Positions 36,976-49,200 of a stretch of DNA of 64,000 bases are shown here, one piece after another (positions within the stretch are counted from its first letter, which is position 1; each line of letters starts with the position of its first letter). This stretch comes from Dicaeum eximium (Eukaryota > Chordata > Aves > Passeriformes > Dicaeidae), in contig VWZP01007519.1 of the NCBI GenBank assembly GCA_013396995.1, positions 124,001 through 188,000 of the forward strand. Direction: 5' to 3'. The translations under genes were made by a program, and so were the position numbers. The notes beneath the pieces are model-generated. The model saw only the letters and a list, made by a program, of their open reading frames with translations. It was not told where the DNA came from and searched no databases.

Positions 36976-37604
36976 ATTATACACTGATAGGGGGATGGTG
37001 TACATTGCTTATTGAGGGATATTCTAATCTTTCATCTGTTCTGTTGCTATTTTCCTCTCCTCAAAGAAAGAGAAGAAACATTATTACTGTGTCTTTTTCT
37101 GACTATTCTTTCATGCATTTATTTAAGCTGTTAACCCATTTGCCAACTTTCCATGGTTATCAATGTAACTCATTACTTACCAGATCTGAAGAAGTATGTC
37201 TGAGGTGTGGACATTCTGTAAGATAACAGCTGTCCATGACTGACAGATGTCTAAACCATGCAAAAAAAGGATCCTCCAAACCAATTGAAATAGTAGGGAA
37301 GTATATGGTAGTCAGATGAATGTTTTGACTGGCTAATGTTGTATTATTTACACAATGACTTCAACATACTTTGATAATATAGTCCAAGTATTTCTATGAA
37401 AAGATAGCCCAAAACTAAATGCAGTCTATCAATCAAATTGCACTAAATCAATTATATTCTATCTGTTTTCTTACTTCAGGACTTCCATTCCTCCATCAGT
37501 CCATCTCAGGAAGGGCCATGCGGTACCCTAAAGCAATGAGCACATGCTTAATAGACCAGTTTTAAGAAGCAGTTAACAACACAAGAAGAACATTTTGATC
37601 AAAG
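36976..37604. other. Unique noncoding DNA
   Basis: No gene or repeat is recognised, apart from a small exon-like segment on the minus strand (37181-37215). Confidence 0.5.
37181..37215 (-). other. Candidate 35-nt exon, minus strand (unproven)
   Basis: On the minus strand an acceptor-like CTGTTATCTTACAG precedes a 35-nt segment that ends in AGATCTG followed by GTAAGTAATG, a near-consensus donor. All three frames are open, so coding cannot be judged. The pyrimidine tract is only moderate. It may well be a chance pairing. Confidence 0.15.
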
Positions 37605-37845
37605 CGTTTAAAATTTTGGCCTGAGATTTTTTTTTTAAATGCCAAAAAATGTTTCTTAATTTAGGCCCTTAAAAGACATAGATTTGCTTTCCAATATCGT
37701 GGATTTGACAGACAGTGGAAGACATCCATAGGATATGTGGGTGCTGGCAGTGAAGCCAGACCAGACACTTCCAATATAGGTGTCTAAATACGGATTAAAC
37801 TGCCTCTCTTGAGGCACCCAAATTTGAAAATGATTGGCTGCAATC
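37605..37845. mobile_element. Ancient amniote interspersed repeat (probable nonautonomous DNA transposon)
   Basis: ATATAGGTGTCTAAATACGG, GAGGCACCCAAATTTGAAAA and TGATTGGC match a repeat type I recall from bird, crocodile and turtle genomes, with 'aggtgcctaaat' and 'tttgaaaatnttggcc' motifs. TTAATTTAGGCCCTTAAAAG and AAATTTTGGCCTGAGATTTT at the left give the facing copies of the same motifs, so terminal inverted repeats are plausible. The family name is unknown to me. Confidence 0.45.
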
Positions 37846-38439
37846 CCCACTGAAGCAGCTCACACCATTCTCTGCATGGACTATGTGCCAAAGTTCTAGT
37901 AGCAATTGTTTTAACTGGAAAGAGTTCAGTTTTCATTTTTCTGAGAGAAAACTGGCCAGTCCCAATTATGGAAACAAATCTTCAGCATAAAACTTTTAAA
38001 AAACACAGAAATTCTCCTGGGGAAGTAACTAGCAGGGCAAAACTAGCTTTTCCAGAAGAGCCGAAAGTTGTTTACATTTTAATGTGGAGGAATCCAGCAA
38101 GTCTGCAAGTTTATTTTTAGTAGCTGTAAACTGAGTTATTTAACTCCTTTTTTTCTGTGACTGGAGCTGAGACATAAAAATGATTTACACAATGGCCAAC
38201 TGGTGCCTGAGCTTATGCTAGAGTTCAGATGATGATGAATACTGTGTTAATAAGAAAGCAGTAAGATTCTTTCACATTATATTTCTTGTAATGCCTCATC
38301 TACATATTTGCAATCTGACAGCCTCTGTGCTTAGAATAGCTCTGGTTGCCACAAAAAATGCTGGGTTGCTATCCCTGAGCAGGATGAATCTGTTTCCTTC
38401 CTTGTGGAGCAAATCTGGCAAAGAATATTTTGTTAACGG

Positions 38440-38740
38440 TGTCCTGGCTTCATCACTGGAGCACAAGTCCTGCCAGATCTAGCGATGAAAGCTGTGGCAG
38501 CTGCTCTCTCAGGGCTGCGAGTGAGCTAGCAAAAGCCAAAAGTAATCCAAGCTTCCCTGCAATAGGATTATGAGAGCTCTCCCCCACTCGGTGTCCCCAG
38601 TGGGGCAGAACTGAGGTGGGTGCTCCCCAGCACGGTCCTAGGGAAAGCACCCCAGGCAGCTGGAGCTGCTCCCTGCTCACATCAGCACTGCAGCAGTTCA
38701 CAGCAGTTCCACATTGCTATCACTAGTCCCCTGTGCTTGT
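38440..38740. other. GC-richer patch, unidentified
   Basis: About 300 bases clearly richer in G+C than the surroundings, with several CpGs. GAGCACAAGTCCTGCCAG resembles part of the antisense ERVL-type LTR consensus, but the rest cannot be aligned. It may be a decayed LTR or an unrelated unique element. Confidence 0.35.
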
Positions 38741-41134
38741 CAGGGAAAGGAGTTTGTGCACTGATTTAGTTCCTTTCTAAGTGTGAAGCACCCTCCCGAA
38801 AGACAGCAAACTTGCCAAGCTGGTGTAGAACTGGAATTCTGGTGTAAAATCAGAATTGACTCAATTATAAATCAATCCAGTCACAGGAGCTCAGCTGGGA
38901 GATCATGTTTCCAAAAGAACAAAGCTGCTTTTTCCTCCAAAGCCACCATTAGGGATTGCATCCAGGGAGCAGTCAGAACAGTGAGTGTCAAAACCATTTC
39001 ACCAAGGAACCATACCAGGAAAACAGAGACATTTTGAAATTATGCACATTGAGGAAGATAAACCATCAGGTTTCACTATACTGTCACGTGTATATGGTGA
39101 AAAAAATAGCTCTAACCAAAAGAAGATGAGAGGCTGTCACATAACTTGTGGCTACTATGGCTAGTAGCTGCATGGTTTGGCTTCTGATCTTAACTAAGAT
39201 GCAGACTTCTGCCCTTTCCTCAGGCACATTATTCAGCTTCAGGATCTGCTCCCGCATATATCTCTGAAGTCATGCAATTTAATTAGCTAGCCTCCAAGGG
39301 GGCTGGAAAAATATTTATTAAATACTTGCAGATGCTTTTGATCTGGGAGGCACAGCAGAAGGGCAAAGCAGTATTTACATGGGGTTTGACAAGAATTGCA
39401 AGCAATCTTTGTGTTTGGTTTTAAAGGAAAAGCTGAATTACATTGCAAAGCATTAAACTATTCTGGCAGAAAGCACAGAAAAATATCTAGCATATTTGGT
39501 AACCAAACCCTTTACTGACACAGGTCTTACAGGGCTTTCATGTTTCTTACTGTTACGGTCAAATCTATTCAAAGTTTGTCAGAAACAATTGCATCTGAAA
39601 TCATGCTTATGTAAGGATAAAACCTCTAATATGTCACTGGTTCTGTGCACATAATCACATAAGGATTCTGCAGGGAACTTTGTACTGCATACCTTATACA
39701 GACTGTTAAAGGCAAGGAGGACAATTTGGATAGATTGGTCATTTTTTTATCTCACTAACACAAAGTCTGAATTGCTGAGAGCCATATCAATCAAGCAATT
39801 CCTGAATTACTGCTCTGAGAGAAGTTAATATTAACAGGCTAATGTTATCTGTGTATTTCTTTGTTCTTTTCACATGCATTCTGAATAACAAAAGAGTAGG
39901 CAAACCATTGTTAAGGATCAAATATTAATCCACTGCATCATGTGAAATTTGGATGAGGAAATACACAGTATTTTCTGAGGTTTTCTTTGTCTCTGAACTT
40001 AATAGTGAGATGTGAAAGACAGGTGAAGAACCTGAGGTAAGATTTTTCCTGTATGTTCGGGTTTTTTTTCTTTCTCTGTTTAGCAAAAAAACAAAAACCA
40101 ACACCAGCTGTTGGATTTGCCAACAGTTATGAGCTGAAGAGTTCAACATAGTCTGACAGACACTGGCAACACGACTCAATATAATTCTTGCCAGGCCACT
40201 CTCTTTGCACTGTCATTTTAGTCCCACAGTTTTGTCTATTGCCCCATATATGTGGGTTCCTACAGATCTTCAATTGGCAGTGACCCTCCCACAGCTTAAG
40301 GAAGGGGGCTGATGGATACGAACTCTGAAATCAGAAAAAGCTGTGTTTGGTAATGTTAGATTACTTGCTCAAAACAACCATAAATCCAAGAGGAACCTGA
40401 TGTCCACATCATGTTAGATCATGCATATCCATGTAAGCCAAACTCTTCCATATAGTCTGAAAGTAGGGCAGACTTGTCTCTAAAGGTTGGAAAGGTCTGG
40501 TCTTATTTAGTGAAAAGCCCTCATATCACAAAGTCTCAGTACTGAGATTAGAGTGAGAAAGGGAAAGGGGCTGCATTTTTGGGTAGCACGGGACTGAAGT
40601 TTTAATTGGAAGGAAAGGCTGCTTTAAGCATCACCAAGTTTAAATTATAGCAAGTGTAAATCTGTACCTGTTTTAACACTTCATCCCCAAACAGAAGAAC
40701 TTCAAAACAAGTGTGTTGTAGGATGGATTTAATAATCACTTCTAGTCAAAGGATTTCTCCCTGTGAAGAGCAGTTCAAAAGGATTTACTGTGTAACACCC
40801 ATTTAGACCTATCACCAACCTGACCACAGAGGACATCACAGTCAGTAAGAAAGCTTCTTTGCAGCTTTTAGAAAACTTTCTGATTGAAATATTTCCTGTC
40901 TATTTTCTTTACTGAAGATTAACTAAATTCAGTATTCAGGCAAGTGTTTATACATCAAATGCAGAAAAATAGTATTCCCAAATGATTGAGGCAACTTTTC
41001 TTTACAAAAGGACAAGAAGGGCACTGTGTATGTGGGAGCTGTGCATAGCAAAACTACTTCTTTAAATTGAAAAAAGTTCCATGGTCTCCCTAACATGCTA
41101 ATAATGGGTGACAAATAGTAACCTATTCAATTCT

Positions 41135-41168
41135 AAAAAAAAAAAAACAAACAAACAAAAAAACAAAC
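41135..41168. repeat. Poly-A / (CAAA)n tract
   Basis: Twelve or thirteen A, then ACAAACAAACAAAAAAACAAA. Simple sequence. Confidence 0.85.
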
Positions 41169-44100
41169 CCTGACAGATGGAATCTATGTGATTTAAATTA
41201 GGTTTGATCCAGTAATGAAAAAAATGACAGTGCCAACTGTCGAACGCAAAGCTGCCATTCCTGGTAGAAAAAAATCATTTGTCTGAGGCTAACTTAGGCA
41301 GCACTAAAAGATACTTATTGTTTGGAATGCAAATTTAGCAGAACAATAAAATGAGAACATTACCATGTAAGTGCACAATTCAGGATTTATCAAATGACTC
41401 TAAATTTCAAGATAATGAGAAATAAATTACTAGAATATGGATAAACTTTCTCACTGGACAGGTAATCTTATTATCTTAGAAAATACTGCAAATACACAAG
41501 ATGAGAGCTATCAAACTAATTCAACTCTTATATCTTTTGATAGAAGAGCACCATCCTCTACATTCATAACTGTTTAATGTCTAATTATTGTCTTTTATAA
41601 CTCATGTATTTTTAAGATTAAATCACTTGAGCCATAAAAAGGTCCTGAGATTAACCCTCTGCTACTTAGTGCACAGCTTGTCCTTCATTAAAATAGAGTA
41701 AAACAGTCAGAAGATGGTAATCAGGATGTATTTAACCATACATTCAGTTTGTGGAAGAAGGAAATGTAAGCAATTGTAGAAAATTTGCTAGGAGATGCAA
41801 TAAAGTTAACATTCATCTGTTCCAAAGCTTAAATACCCACAGCAGGAAAGCCATAGTTGAAAGAGGGAAGGAGGGCTTTTGCATGCTTTTGACTGGATAG
41901 TTAGAGAAGTGTGTAAGAAAAAAATGGAGTATGAAACAGGGCGAGATTTAGAAGGTAAGCTCACAAGTGGGTCACTCAGCAGATGCAGGTATTGCACTGG
42001 GAAAAAAACAGATGGACTTTTAGAGTGAAAAGCTGTAAAACCTCTTAAAGTGGTTTTCTGCCAGAAAGAATTTTTGCTCCTTTTCACCTCTGTTAGCTGT
42101 TCTAAATCTGAGTTCTATCCCTAAATCTTGCCAATTCTTCCCCCTTTACTGCTTCTATATATCAAAGCCACTCCACTCCCACACCATATCAGGGCAGGCA
42201 CTGTGTGTAGCAGGACTTCCACTTTGCCGGGCAGTACAGACAAATGCACAAATCCTTTGTAGTCTTGTTTTGTTTTACATTTAGCCACTGGTTGAAGACC
42301 ATAAATGTTATAATTGTGAAACTAATATTTCAGCTGTACCTGCAGAGATACATATCTTTTGGTGTAGATATTGTTAATAGAATACAAGGCAGTAAGTGGC
42401 TACTCATATAAGAACTGAAACCAGTGATATTTTTATTAGGCAGGTAATTTTCTATTTTGAAATTCAGTAGTTCAAATTATATTGCAAACTGGGCCTCTTT
42501 GGAGATTTTTTTATTAAAATATCACATGCAATTGTTTTGCTATTTTCCTGGTCCTGTCTTACATTTCTCCATGGACACAACTGAAAGGCCTGTGTGCCAC
42601 AACAATCCTCCTAACAAGTACTAGAAAATGATATTCCTTAATAGCATAGTCTCTCTAATGTAACTTGAAGTAGGGTTTGCTTGTATTTTAATTACAGTGA
42701 GATGCAAAGGATATAAATAAAAGTGAGTGGAAAATAGGTATGCCAATGACAATTACTAGCCTCAACCTTTCCCTTAACTCACAAAATCCTAAGTGGTGGT
42801 GCTGTTCAAGGGTCTGAAGGCTCCACTGGTTAAGAGCTTTGCTGTGTAGGACACTATGTTGACACGTAAGGAGACAGTTCCTGCCCTGGAGAGTTTGTCT
42901 GTTTATCCAAATTAAATACAACTTGCATTCCCTTTAATGTGACCTTTATTCCTTTCTTCATTTTAAATGGCTGCGCAAAGTACCATGCTGGAGACAAGCT
43001 CTCTGAGATATTTTTATTTTGAATCAATGTTTCAGTGAAGTATTGCCTTTTGGGTCTTAGGAAAGAAAGACATTCTTAACCAATTCATACTGCATGAATT
43101 TTTCATGACTCTATAGATAATAGTGCTGGCACATAGACCAAGCAGTTTTGTTTATCTTTTAATACATGAACACAAATCAAGGATTTTCTGAAACAGGAGA
43201 AACACTAAGAGACTCTTAGTGACACAGGAAAAGCAAAATTCCTTCAGCAGAAGTGGTTTGCTTGCCATTCCAATCCCTCTGCTTCACTAAATGGGCCGGA
43301 GGCTTCTTTCAGACATCAAAGGCAGGTATGGTGTTACTTCTCTGAGGGAAGGTGAACAAACTTCCACAGAATGTCTTACATGGATATTTTAGAAAGGGAG
43401 ATGACAGTGGAAAGCATAATTAGTGCACTTGAACTCTCCTGCTCGCTTTTGTGCAGTGGGAGTTGTGCCATGCCCCTCAGCACCCACCACGCACTGTCAG
43501 CAGCTGTGTGTAACAATGGGGCCACACGTTGTAAGTAAGGTCTTGGTGTCAGGATTGGTATTAATTTCTTCCATTTTTCTGCCCATCAGGAACATACACT
43601 ATCTCTATTCTGGCTGACAAGGGGGTTTGCACAGCCTTGAGGGAGAGTCATGGTACAAGAATAAGCACAGCATTAACTGGTAGCTAGAGATAGGGAGTGG
43701 AGTAGGAGCACCGGTTTAGGGGATTATGTGGTGTTTAAATCAGAGCATTATTGAGACCCAGGGGGTGAATTAAATCCTGGAATATATACTCTGAAATGTA
43801 TGTCCTGAAATTTATGTCGTACTGAAATAAAAATAATAACAGCTTCTTTATACTGGGAGCTGAGTTTAACTCCTATCTAGTTCCATACTCTAAAAATCCA
43901 CTCTATCAGGTTTATAAGCATCTCTAGTGTTATATCAAAGATTTGAAGAGGTTAAACTAAAGGCTGCAAATGGAAATGGCAAGAGCATAAATCACTGTTG
44001 ATACTGCTAATCTTTCAAATGGCTTAACAGAAACAATCTTTCTCATATATTCTCTTATCTTCTCATACCAGTGGAGGTTTTATCTGAGTACTAACTCAGA

Positions 44101-46134
44101 AAACCTCTGTAGCAGAGATTAAATTAATTGTTAATATTGGAAAACTATTTTCAATCTGCTGAAAGATTTTAAACCATAGTTCAGTGACTCCATTTCATTC
44201 CCTATGCCCTTAGGGCTGTCTCCTTTAGGAAGTGGGAAAGTGTCAAAATGAAAAGATCATTGATTAAATATCAAATGTGTTTGCTTATGACTCTTCCCCC
44301 ACAAAGAAATGTCCTGAAGCAATAAAATGCTTGAGCTTGAAGCACATCAGTTTTACCCTCTGTATCATTAAAGCTAAAGAGCCCATCCAGGGCTATTACC
44401 CAGGATCTCTTAGCCATTCTCCATTATCAGAGGAGATACACAAGGCCTTCCATCTGACAACAGATCCTGGACTTCAGCTCCAAAATTATAAACAAGGCAT
44501 TTCAAACTCTCGTACTGTATAAAAATTTTGAAATTAATGGATGAGTGTATAATTAGGGAGCATTGCTCTGAAACGTAAAACAAAAATCATGCATTTAGTC
44601 ACAAATTCCTCCACATTTTATCAAAAGTAGATGACTGGCTACTGAAACACTGGGATAAGGATCAGTGCTTTGCCCAAATTAATTGTCAGTCTATAAGTAC
44701 CAATACATGAACTGATTGCAGTTAATCATGGTCTGCTGCAACAGACAGCCAAAAACATTGGCAGCTGTTAAAGAGATGGCAACGTGGCCACTCCATTTAT
44801 CTGTCAAAAGATCTGTCTTAATGATTCTCATTTTCTTGAAGTATTTCTCGTATTAACCTTGAATATCTGCTAGAAGCAGAAAATACATAGATCTGCTGTG
44901 TACCAACCCTATCACTTGCATGCACAAGTCTGAGATTATTAAAGGTTCCTTCTAGTCTTAAAATTGATTTTGCAAGAACCTGTCTGTGTCTGATCTTGAA
45001 ATTAAGTCTTTTCTTTCTGCAGACAGGTACTTGTGCATACATGAACAATGAAAAGGATGAAATGGAAATTCTGCTGGGGATGCACAGTAATAGCCTTTTT
45101 CTGTATCAATTATCTTTGAATGCATGGAAGCTGCATGATACTAAGTTTTGTTCTGGTCCATGTTCTGAAAATCCCAGACAGAAGGCAAAACTCCAGCTTC
45201 TGTTCTTTTTAATGGATGTTTGGGAAACTCAGTAGCACATAAACACAGAAAGGGCGATGAGAGTGATTCTGTCCTCTTTCCTCAGAACATGAACGGAAGT
45301 TTATAACAAATAAATAATATACATAATAAACAAATAATAATACCAAAATGGAGGTCTTTTTTCCCAACCCTCATTCCTGAACATAGGAAAATGGTAACAA
45401 TATTTTCTAAAGCCAGACTGAAAACCTTTGATAAGAAATTTTCCTGAGCCTGAAGCAGATGATTGCAGTTATTAGATTGCCACTACCTTCATGGGTTTCC
45501 CCGGAGGTGCCAATCAGTGCAGCATCACTGATTTGAAAGGAAACAGACAGCTGTAAATCATCTGCATTGTTTGTCAGATAATTTTAGAATACAGGAGGAG
45601 AGAGGAAAATATTAAAAACAAGGGGTCTTCTATTCCAAGACATTCTTCCTTATACATACATTATATTCCCTATCAACTTCAATGCCTATATCATTTCAAA
45701 TTGGACACTCTTCACAAAAAACAGATGCTTAGCACTACAAAAAAATAAATCAGGTCCCTGTTGAAGTCCTTCAGGTTTCTAGATAGCTTTACAGCAAAAA
45801 TTAGTAAGAATAGCAAGAATTTTTGTAGTTTTCTGCTTGCTCTTTCAAATTTTCCCCTGCTCATAATTATGAATCTCCTTGGGGATTTTCTTTTGGAAGG
45901 GAAAAAATGCAATGGACAATTTTATTCTTTCCCAGGAGTGGTTAGAGCACCACTTCCTTCTCTTGAGGTAGCAAGGCTTCTGATTGACAAAAGCCAAATC
46001 TGAGTCCCCCTTTGAATATACAAACATTTTTTAATGGCTCAGAATTGAGCTATCAGAGCACCAGGTGTCAGCTAAGGTTTGGGCTTAACTACTCTGCCAT
46101 TCTCTTTGGCCCATGAGGTCTGGGAGCGTGGGAC

Positions 46135-46200
46135 AAGGTCAAGACCTGGAATTGAACCCCTTCTGGGAAAGTGCATTGTGCTAACTGAGAGAGACTCCTG
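46135..46200 (-). repeat. Degenerate tRNA-like segment (possible SINE head)
   Basis: On the minus strand a perfect match to the RNA polymerase III B box (GGTTCAATTCC, 46148-46158) lies 34 bases after the start of TCTCTCAGTTAG (46181-46192), which fits the A-box consensus at 9 of 12 positions. The spacing is slightly short for a tRNA. The acceptor stem and anticodon arm do not form convincingly, so this is no functional tRNA gene. It could be the head of an old tRNA-derived SINE or a tRNA pseudogene. Coincidence is also possible. Confidence 0.3.
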
Positions 46201-49200
46201 GGACAAACCACTTGAAATAGCATTTATTTCTAAGTGCGATAGTTCATGTGAAAATGCATGCAGCACTGGCTCTTACGAATGTTTCACCTCAGACCGTATT
46301 CTGTATAAAGAACAGTCTCAAGCAGTTGCTGGATTTGCAGGATGTGGACAGGAAGAATAAGGAGGGAGCAAAAGTTCAGCTGGTCTAATATGTAGATATA
46401 GAAGCCAGGTTTTCATTGTCTCCCAGTGTTCCCTCTCTCCTTCGGGGCTGCATAGGGGAATGCATGGGAGAAAGCAAGGCTGTAGCTTCCCAGAACACCG
46501 CAGCTGAAGCTTGCCAGACACATGGTGACCATCAGAAGGTTGCAGTGATTAGTCTAGCTATATAAATAAACATGGCTGAATTCTGCCCCAACAAAACATT
46601 GTTTGCTCTGCGTGACTGCTGCACTGACCGTGCTTAGGTCAGTGTTGCATGGAAAAGGAAGAGGAAGGGACTGGATTGAAAACTCTCCCATATCACAAAA
46701 GCCAGGAGAGATAATTTTTTACTGGCTTTTACTTGACTATAGGGGGCAGGAGGAGTACAAAAAATACCTCTCCCATTGGGGTTTATTGCATTTTTTTGTG
46801 CTATGCTGGGGCTTTATGCAGTATTCCCATAGGCATAACAGAGTAAACTTTAAGGTCAGTCCTTGTGAAGATGTGTGAGACAGACCTCCCTCCTGCCTCA
46901 CCCAGCAGTGAGTAGTGCAACTGAGCTACTAAGGAGGAGAGACACTGACAAGTAAACAAATACATTTTTTGCTTTTTCCATTCCCTAGTTTTGGTTTGGT
47001 TTGGTTTGGTTTATTTTATTTTACTTGAAATTTGCAGTGAACCTGACTCAGCTGAAGTGTACTCATGGCCATCCTAGCCTCTTTCAGGAGAGCTGTTTAT
47101 TTCAGGTGTGGCATCCATGGGACACACAAGCATTTGTACCTCTGTACCAAGTTCATCTCTTCTTACAGCATGTAGAACACAGGTGACAGAAGCAACCTTG
47201 TACTTTTTTGGGAAAGCATTCACTGAGGAGTGGATCCTGAACCCTGACTGACGCTGTGTTCTTTACAATTCTCTTTTTAATTAAAGCAGGTTCTGTTTTG
47301 CTCTCGTCAGTGGTCATGCTCGTAGTCAGTGAACACATTCAGTACTGTTCCAAGGATTACTATGAAGCTATCCAAGATCACCATATAAAAAGGTTTGTCT
47401 GCTGAAAGCAGTAAAGCAATAGTAGCAGCATGGGACTGAGATTACTGGTGGTGGGGCAGAGTCATGCTGACAGAATTCTGCTAGTTTCAGGATGCAAGCC
47501 AGCATCTCAGAATGCACTAGAGCACTGAAAGCTACTTTGAATCAGGACAAAGAGACTGCCCAAGCAGAACAGGAGACAATGCTGTTTCTGGAATCTGTGC
47601 CAACTGCCTGGGACTGAGCTGAAAATTCTTTGTCTTGCACCAAATCTTACTACAGAGATTTCTGTGCTATAAAAATGAACCAGCTTGTCTGGAGCTGAGC
47701 CAATGCACTTACAAGATATTCCATTACAAAACCAAGATTCATCCTACATCACCCTTTCAGACTACCTGGTAGTGTGTTTGAGGTCATTATTCTGAAGTAC
47801 TTTACATCAGCAGACCGTAGACTTTCTGATTGTGGAGGATAAAGATTTCAAGCACGTGTCTCCTTTCATTTCACTGTCATATGAGGTAACCTTGGTGAAA
47901 GGGAATGTGCAGATAAATATGTATTCCAGCATAGGGAACCATAGCAACAATAGCTACAGTAAGAATGGAAATAATTCACTAGTAAAAGATATAAAATAAC
48001 AGTATTCTGAGTCTATTGCAAGTTGCTGAACGTCAGGTTTGAGACACTTCCACTCCAGCTTATTGCTTTTTATAGCAAAATGCTGGAAATGCCATCACCA
48101 TATTTAAAATCGGCCTCCTGATAGAAGGGTGCACATATCTGCCTCTCTACAAGCATATTGTCTGATTTTATTCTGAATGCAATGATAAAGACTTCACTGC
48201 AAAGCCCTAGGTTTATGACTATTGAGGACTTCTCCTTGCTAAGGTTATGATATAATTGTCTGGGCAGGTCTTCATTACAATAAGGTAGTGTTCAGAAAGA
48301 TGCCTCTAAAGTATAGGACAAAGCCCAGCAGCAAGTTCTGCTACCCAAGAAAATGAAGTATGCTGCTCTGCTGCTTCCCATGATCATGGGCTCCTATGAG
48401 TTCACACAAAAACTACATTATTTATTGCACTTTCTTTTATATACCTATTGCAGGATGACACAAACTAACAGGATGGTTAATTTATGTCGTCAGTGGGATT
48501 TCTTGTCCTGTGCCTCCCCTTCCCCGCCTCACACACATCCACAAAGGTTATACAGCATGCATCTAATACAGCTGCAGAATACTGGCCATGGTTGTGGAAA
48601 ATGAAGGGTATTGAGGTGATGTCCTGATACTGGAATATCCTGAGACTAGTTCTTTCTGGACTGAGAATCCCATGACTGAGAACAATTGAAAAGTATACTG
48701 TTACATCTGCTAGCTAATCTCAGTGGTCTCAACATCATTCTGTACAGATGATTCACGTGGCACACAGTTTTCGTTTACCTGTGTTATGTGTAATCCTTGA
48801 TCAATGTTAAATATTACTTTCTTTTAAAAATTCCTTTTTCATCTTGCACTGTGGTGCATATTGTGTGTGCATATTGTTCATGCATTGTTCACATTGCTAC
48901 TATTGTGATCAATAAGTAACAAGTCTGTTTACTGCTCATTAACTAGCCCTTCCAACTTCCCCAAAAAATACCAACAAAGAGGTTTTCAGCCTATTTCATT
49001 CCAGGCATATTTTTCTTGTATTCTTACAGTAAATTAATGGATTGAGAGAGGTTGAAACTTTCATATGAACAACTTGTTTGCCAGCTGCTTTGAACCATAC
49101 CCTCACAAGATGCATTATACCTTCAATTTTTCCCACTTCTGTCATCAAGGCTAACACAATCTTTGGGTTTTCTGCCACCACATCCTTTGCAATTCACAGC

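Larger units (their letters stand above)
37846..45918. other. About 8 kb of unique noncoding DNA
   Basis: No gene is recognised. The interval includes a GC-richer patch at 38440-38740 and an A-rich run at 41135-41168. A strong acceptor-like site at 45001-45022 has only a donor 4 bp downstream, so it gives no usable exon. The stretch 44220-44600 is well mixed and repeat-free. Confidence 0.5.

Noticed and set aside
45001..45235. Strong acceptor (TCTTTTCTTTCTGCAG) followed by an open frame to 45235
   Set aside because: The only good donor is 4 bp downstream. As a terminal exon it would need a polyadenylation context and homology, neither of which is evident.
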